This document shows positions 7,949 to 11,831 of a stretch of 11,831 bases of DNA, in pieces. A model generated the notes under the pieces. It was given only the letters and a program-made list of their open reading frames with translations, had not been told where the DNA came from and did not search any database. Made by a program: the position numbers and the translations under genes. Source of the DNA: Isohypsibius dastychi (Eukaryota > Tardigrada > Eutardigrada > Parachela > Isohypsibiidae); NCBI GenBank assembly GCA_034696485.1, contig JAQIWT010001226.1, positions 1-11,831 of the forward strand, written 5' to 3'. How positions within the stretch are numbered: the stretch's first letter is position 1; each line of letters opens with the position of its first letter.

Positions 7949-8642
7949 ATGGTGGCTGCAGTTGAAAATTGTCAGCTTGAGTGTGCCCTGTTGGTAAGGA
8001 AACAAGGACTCCGGTGGAAGCATTTGAAAATTGACGTATATTCCTTCAAGATTGCCCATGGCAGGTGAGGTCACTGAATTGAATATTGTTGTTTCAAAAA
8101 GGTCTTCCTTCCCTTGAACTCACTTTTCTATCCATAAATGGGTCTTTCGCGAGTGGGCTAACAACAATTGCGTATCAATCTCTTGGACGAAAAAGGGCGG
8201 GATGATTTCGGTTCAAGGGTTGAATATTTGCACCATCTCCGGAGTTGCCACGGCAGACGAGGGTGGGATGGCCCACTGTGTTTTCCAGCAGTAGCAAAGT
8301 CGGTTGACGCACATTGTTGGATTAGTTTCAGTTTGCATCTACAAAATTATCCAATTTTTTTTCCTCTTTTTTTTTCTTTTATCATGGCGGAGAAAGGTCT
8401 TCGTTTCCATCACTGAATGATTTCAAACCAACCTTCACGGTTCGACGCGACTGTATCTGTGTTATTGATGACAATGTCTGCATGGTAAATATAATGTTCA
8501 GTTGTTTATCTTCGGTTATTCCCTTGGCATTTGAACGTTTCATTTATAGGTTACAACGCAAAATGAAAAATTACATACCGTTCATGTCGGTTTTAAACGA
8601 TATACCGGGAATTTCAATTCGGATCGCGTGTCTTTGGGGTAG
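7949..8642 (+). CDS. cysteine-rich probable PAN/apple-domain protein, four exons
   Basis: Exon a (to 7993) reads VENCQLECALL and ends at GTAAGG. Exon b (8154-8290) reads NNNCVSISWTKKGG, NICTISGVATADEGG and MAHCVFQ. Exon c (8397-8484) follows a very strong T/C-rich tract and reads FKPTFTVRRDCICVIDDNVC. Exon d (8550-8639) reads QNEKLHTVHVGFKRYTGNF and ends with TAG at 8640-8642. Introns are 160, 106 and 65 bases, and the phases (0, 2, 0) agree at every join without any frame repair. The C-x3-C-x8-C spacing followed by V-S-I-S-W and C-T-I resembles PAN/apple domains, which are extracellular binding modules, so a secreted or surface protein is inferred. The start is unsettled: the ATG at 7949 gives no signal peptide. 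A CTAAC branch-like site and CTGCAG just before 7962 suggest an upstream exon. Confidence 0.52.
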
Positions 8643-8650
8643 AATAAGCG

Positions 8651-9112
8651 ATGAGTCGTTTCAGAGATAAATCTCGTGATTCTTCAGATGAGGAATTGAT
8701 ATCACCGAAGGACAACTGCAAAAGATTTTTGAGAAGCGAGCTGAAATCATGAAGCAAGTTGAAGCGCTCAAGGAACGAATGGCGACCAATCCCGTGTCTG
8801 GAATTGGAGGTTTGTCACTATGGTTTTTCTGAAGGGGAATGTTTTGATTGGATGTTGTGTGTTCTCAATTTAGTCAAAATTGGACATGTTTTCAATTTCT
8901 ATTTCCATCACTCATCAAACCTATCGCGCTCGTGAAAAACATGTGTGTAATTACAAGGCAATTAAAGCACCAGAATCTCTTCCATACCAGGCCAGAAGTT
9001 CTATAATTGTATGGATGTTGCGTCGGGTCATCAAGAAAATTCGCTATCCACAATCTCCTCTGGCTCGAGAAATAACCTTGTTAAGTGTGGACATTTTGAA
9101 ATTGAGAGATAG
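8651..9112 (+). CDS. coiled-coil protein, unknown family, with a one-base frameshift
   Basis: An ATG at 8651, only 8 bases after the previous stop, opens MSRFRDKSRDSSDEELISP, a charged start. Around 8710 the reading moves to another frame that continues GQLQKIFEKRAEIMKQVEAL and KERMATNPVSGIG up to 8809. This looks like a helical coiled coil, and one missing base would restore a single frame. An acceptor-like GATGAG before 8694 is an alternative to a frameshift. A 181-base intron (8810-8990, GTTTGT to TACCAG) joins in phase 1 to GQKFYNCMDVASGHQENS and KCGHFEIER with a TAG at 9110-9112. The close spacing suggests either a very compact neighbour or a mis-split gene. Function unknown. It converges with the minus-strand pseudogene at 9290. 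Confidence 0.42.
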
Positions 9113-9148
9113 GAGAACTGACACTTTTCGGCGGTGTCGGCGAACCAT

Positions 9149-9154
9149 TTTATT
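9149..9154 (-). terminator. possible AATAAA polyadenylation signal of the 9290-10797 gene
   Basis: The minus strand reads AATAAA about 136 bases after the TGA stop at 9292-9290. The position is plausible for a 3' end lying between two convergent genes. Confidence 0.35.
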
Positions 9155-9171
9155 CACGAATCCTACACACA

Positions 9172-9212
9172 ACCACTCTTTCTCTCACTCTCACACACAA
9201 CACTCTCACAAA
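9172..9212. repeat. CT/CA-rich simple sequence
   Basis: A low-complexity run of CTCT, CTCAC and ACACAACAC words lies in the interval between the convergent genes. No function is inferred. Confidence 0.75.
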
Positions 9213-9289
9213 CCAGCTTGCGGGCCCGGGCGTCCACCCGATCCTTTTCAGGGGTCGGGTGTGCCTCCTGGATCAAATTCGAAACTTGG

Positions 9290-10797
9290 TCAGAGAGGAG
9301 GAGGTGGTTCCTGCTTGAACATTCGCACCACCTGGTCGCAAGGGTAAGAAGAGGATAGCCGTGGCACTTTGGTGTTTGGTGGAGCACACTCTGTAGTGCT
9401 GCTGCTGCTGCTCGCCACCGCTCCAAGTGAAGTCGAACGAGGTAGAGGTGATCGGGTCACTGGGGGACGACGGCGTCGGGGAGGCTGCTGTCGGCGCTGA
9501 AAGATGAAGAATTGAGACTCTTTGTTAGTCATGGCATCTTCCAGGTTAAGGAGGATGGTCGGTGGATCAGGGCGAAGGTTGGGTCGTGGGCACACCGCTT
9601 CCGACTCAGCTTGTCCCTGTTGGCGCTCAGCTTCGTCAGCGGCGGCTTGGATGGCAGCGGCCGCGTCGTGCTCGGCTTCTAAACGCATAGTTTCGACTTG
9701 CGCTTCCACTCCAGGATCCACTGCGGCTTCAACGTCGTCATCGTCTTCAGCAGCATACGTAAAATCCTCGGGAACGTTTTGAAAATCTTCGGAAAAGATG
9801 TTTTTCCTAGTCGAGTCTCGAGAAACAATCGGCGCTGAGGGTATTCAAAGCTGGGGTGATACAGGATCATATTCTGCCAGTCTTCGTTGTATAGTCCCTG
9901 GAGGTAATGAGGATGGGGGAGGATTGGTGTATGGCCGATCATATGCCCCAGCAGATATCGTATAGCTGTCATGGTTAGTTCGGCTCGATGGTTTGTCCAC
10001 GCCAGCGACGGCTCACCTTCAGGTCGTGGACTTTGAAACACGAGAGATACAGACGTCGTTCATACATTGGCATTAGAAAATCGCGGATTGTTCTTTCGAG
10101 GGCTTACAGAGACTCAATATTTTGCCAGCCATGTGGACATGAATTTCGTTCCAGTGAGGGCCAACTTGTTATGGATTTGTGCGACAATTGGTTTGATATT
10201 GTCCGGAGGACCAGTGTTGTCTGCGTAGGAGCAGGCTTACTGCATGGGGTTCGAGGCCATTACTTGCATCCCCTCGAATATTCAAATATACAGCTGAAGA
10301 CGTTTAATATTTCCCCTGCAATAGAAAAATCTGAAAACTTGAGAAACAAAACGGAGAAAAAAGATATTTCATTACCATTGATGATGAACCACTGCGAGAG
10401 CCTGAACATGAAAGAGCGGGCTCCGCTCATAGACAAAAATAGTCCAGTCGGCTGTCTGCACTGCGTCTTGATGCACCTCGTACATGCCGACAATGTGGGG
10501 TTCCAGGTCAAGTTCAAAGGCCAACATTTTCAAAAGACACTCAAAATAGTCCTCGGTGTAGATTCGCGAAGAGCGTTGATAGTATGGAAGAATATCGAAA
10601 TAAGCTTTGGACACTTCGCAACCACACATGTCCTTCTCTGGCCAGGGACGACCAATGAACTGAATGCGCTTTCGTTCGTTGTTCACCTCTCCCGCCGAGG
10701 CCGTGGTGATGGGAATGGAAGTGGTGGAGGTGGGGGCGCCACCGGCGACCAGCAGGCGAGCTTGTTGTTGGCTGATTTTCCAGAACCGCCACTCCAT
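9290..10797 (-). pseudogene. three-exon gene of unknown family, broken by stops and frameshifts
   Basis: Exon 1 (10797-10376) starts at ATG after an in-frame TGA and encodes 140 residues, including RIQFIGRPWPEKDMCG and YTEDYFECLLKMLAFELDL. A 60-base GTAATG...TTGCAG intron (10375-10316) keeps frame into exon 2 (10315-10017), with DNTGPPDNIKPIVAQIHNK and RDFLMPMYERRLYLSCFK. A second intron (10016-9898) has GTGAGC, a CTAAC branch site and a pyrimidine tract ending in CCAG, and joins in phase 0 to exon 3 (9897-9290). Exon 3 reads GLYNEDWQNMILYHPSFEYP, then an acidic stretch (AAEDDDDVEAA), an Ala/Glu/Gln helix and an Arg/Pro/Ser-rich tail with a (GCT)n-encoded Ser run, to TGA. Breaks in exon 2 are TGA 10284-10282, TAA 10239-10237, TAA 10106-10104 and a lost base near the T run 10120-10123. 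Exon 3 has a lost base near 9801-9805. No family is recognised. Usual length would be about 440 residues. A 324-codon ORF lies antisense. Confidence 0.62.
9398..9412. repeat. (GCT)5 trinucleotide run
   Basis: Five GCT units lie inside the last exon of the minus-strand pseudogene, where they are read as AGC and encode part of its serine run. Confidence 0.9.
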
Positions 10798-11039
10798 TCA
10801 CATTGTACACGTACTAACCCCGCTTCAAATGGGGACAACATAGTGATAAGGCCGGCTTTTCGATTATCCTCCGCGGAGACACGGAGAACACGTGACCGTC
10901 GCGATTTGCGATCTGGATTCGGATGCATAGCCTCTCGTTTTTCTCGAACAAGGCAAGCGTAAATTTTCGGAAAACATTTTGTGTGGGGGGATGTTACGGC
11001 AGCCGCGTGTCAGTGACATAATATTTATCAACTATTATC
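10798..11039. other. no gene recognised; upstream region of the minus-strand pseudogene
   Basis: This is the 5' flank of the 9290-10797 gene. The plus-strand antisense ORF ends here (TAA about 10960). A run GTGTGGGGGGATG lies at 10981-10993. No clear TATA element or other gene was seen. Confidence 0.4.
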
Positions 11040-11294
11040 ATGCTGTCTATCAAAGTCCATCCGCTACCGCAAGCTACCAGAAAGGTCAAAGTCCATAAAA
11101 AGCGTAGCCGATTGAGCGCTGTTCTCTACAGCAAAGTCCTACAACCTGAATCTCCATATCTGGTTCTCATTCCCATCCTTGCTCAAGATGAAATGTTAAT
11201 TCCCGATCAAAGCCCCAAAAAGAATGTTATAAAAAACCGAAGTGATTCATATTCATGTGATTTTAGTAGCTATTCCCAGTCTCTTTCAGTTTGA
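11040..11294 (+). CDS. small ORF, unknown
   Basis: An ATG at 11040 opens 84 codons to a TGA. It has a Lys-rich beginning (VHPLPQATRKVKVHKKRSRL), a hydrophobic middle (SPYLVLIPILAQDEML) and a Ser/Tyr-rich end. There is no signal peptide and no recognised domain. A possible donor (AAG then GTCAAA) and acceptors (TTTTAG, CCCAG) lie inside, so it could be part of a spliced gene or chance. No neighbour supports it. Confidence 0.22.
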   Translation: MLSIKVHPLPQATRKVKVHKKRSRLSAVLYSKVLQPESPYLVLIPILAQDEMLIPDQSPKKNVIKNRSDSYSCDFSSYSQSLSV

Positions 11295-11435
11295 CACTTT
11301 TTACCGTTCTCATTGTCTAGTCTGTCAATATGACTAATCCTTATTAGTGATTCTCATTGCTGTTTTTGAAGTTTCATACATAAGCGCAACTAGCGCTCTG
11401 CTTTTCACCCTTCATTACAGTTGCAAATTTTTCAG

Positions 11436-11500
11436 CTACCAGATTCGGAATAAATCTCTCGTTGGAATAGTTAGCGTTCGGTTTTTGGATACTAAGTCGG
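11436..11500 (+). CDS. candidate internal exon
   Basis: A pyrimidine-rich TTTTTCAG (ending 11435) and a consensus donor (GG then GTAAGA at 11501) flank 65 bases that encode YQIRNKSLVGIVSVRFLDTK without a stop. The same frame stays open from 11347 to a TAA after 11589, so it might be a longer ORF starting with GTG. No partner exons were identified. The region contains a short inverted repeat, TCGGGT...ACCCGA (about 11496-11521). Confidence 0.22.
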
Positions 11501-11741
11501 GTAAGATCAGGGTCACCCGATTCGTTACGAGTTTGGATACTGGTATTAGCGAATACATTCGGAGTTACTCAGCCGGACATTTCCGTTTGTAACAGTTACT
11601 TTTTCTTACCTTTTTTTTCGAAGTCCGAAAATCGAGAGTAGGCTGCTGTGTGGGAATGAAGAAATCAACTAGGCGACTGCCGAGCAGCTGATAAGTCACT
11701 ATGTTATATATGCTTGCAAAACCAATTATCATCGCATTTTT

Positions 11742-11772
11742 GTCCACCCCCCCCCCCCCCAAGGGGGTGGAC
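11742..11772. repeat. perfect hairpin around a C14 run
   Basis: Left arm GTCCACCCCC (11742-11751) is the exact reverse complement of right arm GGGGGTGGAC (11763-11772), with an 11-base loop of C and AA. The C run is 14 long (11747-11760). It may be a stand-alone foldback, the end of a mobile element cut off by the window edge, or a slippage product. The rest of 11600-11831 has no recognised gene. Confidence 0.88.
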
Positions 11773-11831
11773 TATCAATCCCCCTTCAGAGTGCTCTCTC
11801 TATCGCACTTTCCTAACTTTACTCAAAAAGG

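Noticed and set aside
7740-8338. Minus-strand frame from an ATG at 8338 as upstream LRR exons
   Set aside because: Parts resemble leucine-rich sequence, but the frame contains at least four stops and overlaps the better supported plus-strand exons. No splice chain joins it to 7720.
8168-8416. 82-codon plus-strand ORF
   Set aside because: It overlaps exon b of the PAN-like gene in a different frame and reads through the T/C-rich intron end as poly-Phe.
8880-9347. 155-codon plus-strand ORF
   Set aside because: It runs through the probable 8810-8990 intron, the real exon in another frame, the CT/CA simple repeat and the 3' end of the minus gene. Its C-terminal half is low-complexity His/Ser/Pro. 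The spliced frame (GQKFYNCMDVASG...) has better support.
9522-9782. 86-codon plus-strand ORF rich in Ser and Ala
   Set aside because: It is the antisense shadow of the acidic, Ala/Glu-rich helix of the minus-strand gene.
9679-10041. Treating the 120-codon minus ORF as one exon
   Set aside because: Its first part (10016-9898) is a well-formed intron with a CTAAC site, and its last part switches away from the clearly coding acidic frame. Only 9897 to about 9805 belongs to exon 3 in that frame.
10237-10262. GGTTCGAGGCC, a match to a pol III B box
   Set aside because: There is no A box at the right distance and no cloverleaf can be folded around it. It lies within coding DNA of the minus-strand gene.
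10260-10517. 85-codon minus-strand ORF
   Set aside because: It reads through the 60-base intron in a different frame from exon 1 and is a shadow.

Overview
This window looks like nuclear DNA of an invertebrate animal with short introns. The evidence for introns is direct. Reading frames on both strands join across gaps of about 60 to 180 bases that begin with GT, end with AG and often carry a pyrimidine tract, and two of them also contain a CTAAC-like branch site. Base composition is fairly AT-rich, with long poly-C/poly-G tracts. A decayed hAT-type transposase of the TTF-zinc-finger/DUF4371 (ZMYM1-like) kind is present. That family is common in crustaceans and other aquatic invertebrates, but this does not identify the species. 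No bacterial gene layout, rRNA, tRNA or CRISPR array was seen.

Layout. 1-1290 holds weak coding remnants, a cluster of GC-rich foldbacks with G10 and C16 runs, and a 51-bp direct repeat beside the 3' end of a minus-strand gene (1255-1497). 1500-3540 is hard to resolve. It has a possible minus-strand frame starting at 2232, a possible plus-strand first exon at 2304-2460, and a striking six-copy 21-bp repeat (3259-3384) that encodes a heptad-like ATQ repeat. 3540-5175 (minus) is the hAT transposase pseudogene. 5176-6790 has only candidate exons on the plus strand.

7056-9112 is the best-preserved gene cluster. A minus-strand leucine-rich-repeat transmembrane protein (two intact exons, 7056-7720) lies head-to-head with a plus-strand, four-exon, cysteine-rich protein that resembles a PAN/apple domain (about 7949-8642). 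A coiled-coil gene (8651-9112) follows directly. If both models hold, the divergent pair would be one membrane receptor-like protein and one probably secreted or surface protein, possibly sharing the 7721-7948 interval for control.

9290-10797 (minus) is a three-exon gene of unknown family with an acidic Ala/Glu-rich helix and an Arg/Pro/Ser-rich tail. It is broken by three in-frame stops and two one-base losses, and it converges with the coiled-coil gene. A 324-codon ORF lies antisense to it. 10798-11831 holds only weak candidate exons and a perfect 10-bp GTCCACCCCC hairpin around a C14 run.

Exon models were built by eye. Every unspliced frame in such DNA can look protein-like, so calls that rest only on an open frame are given low confidence.
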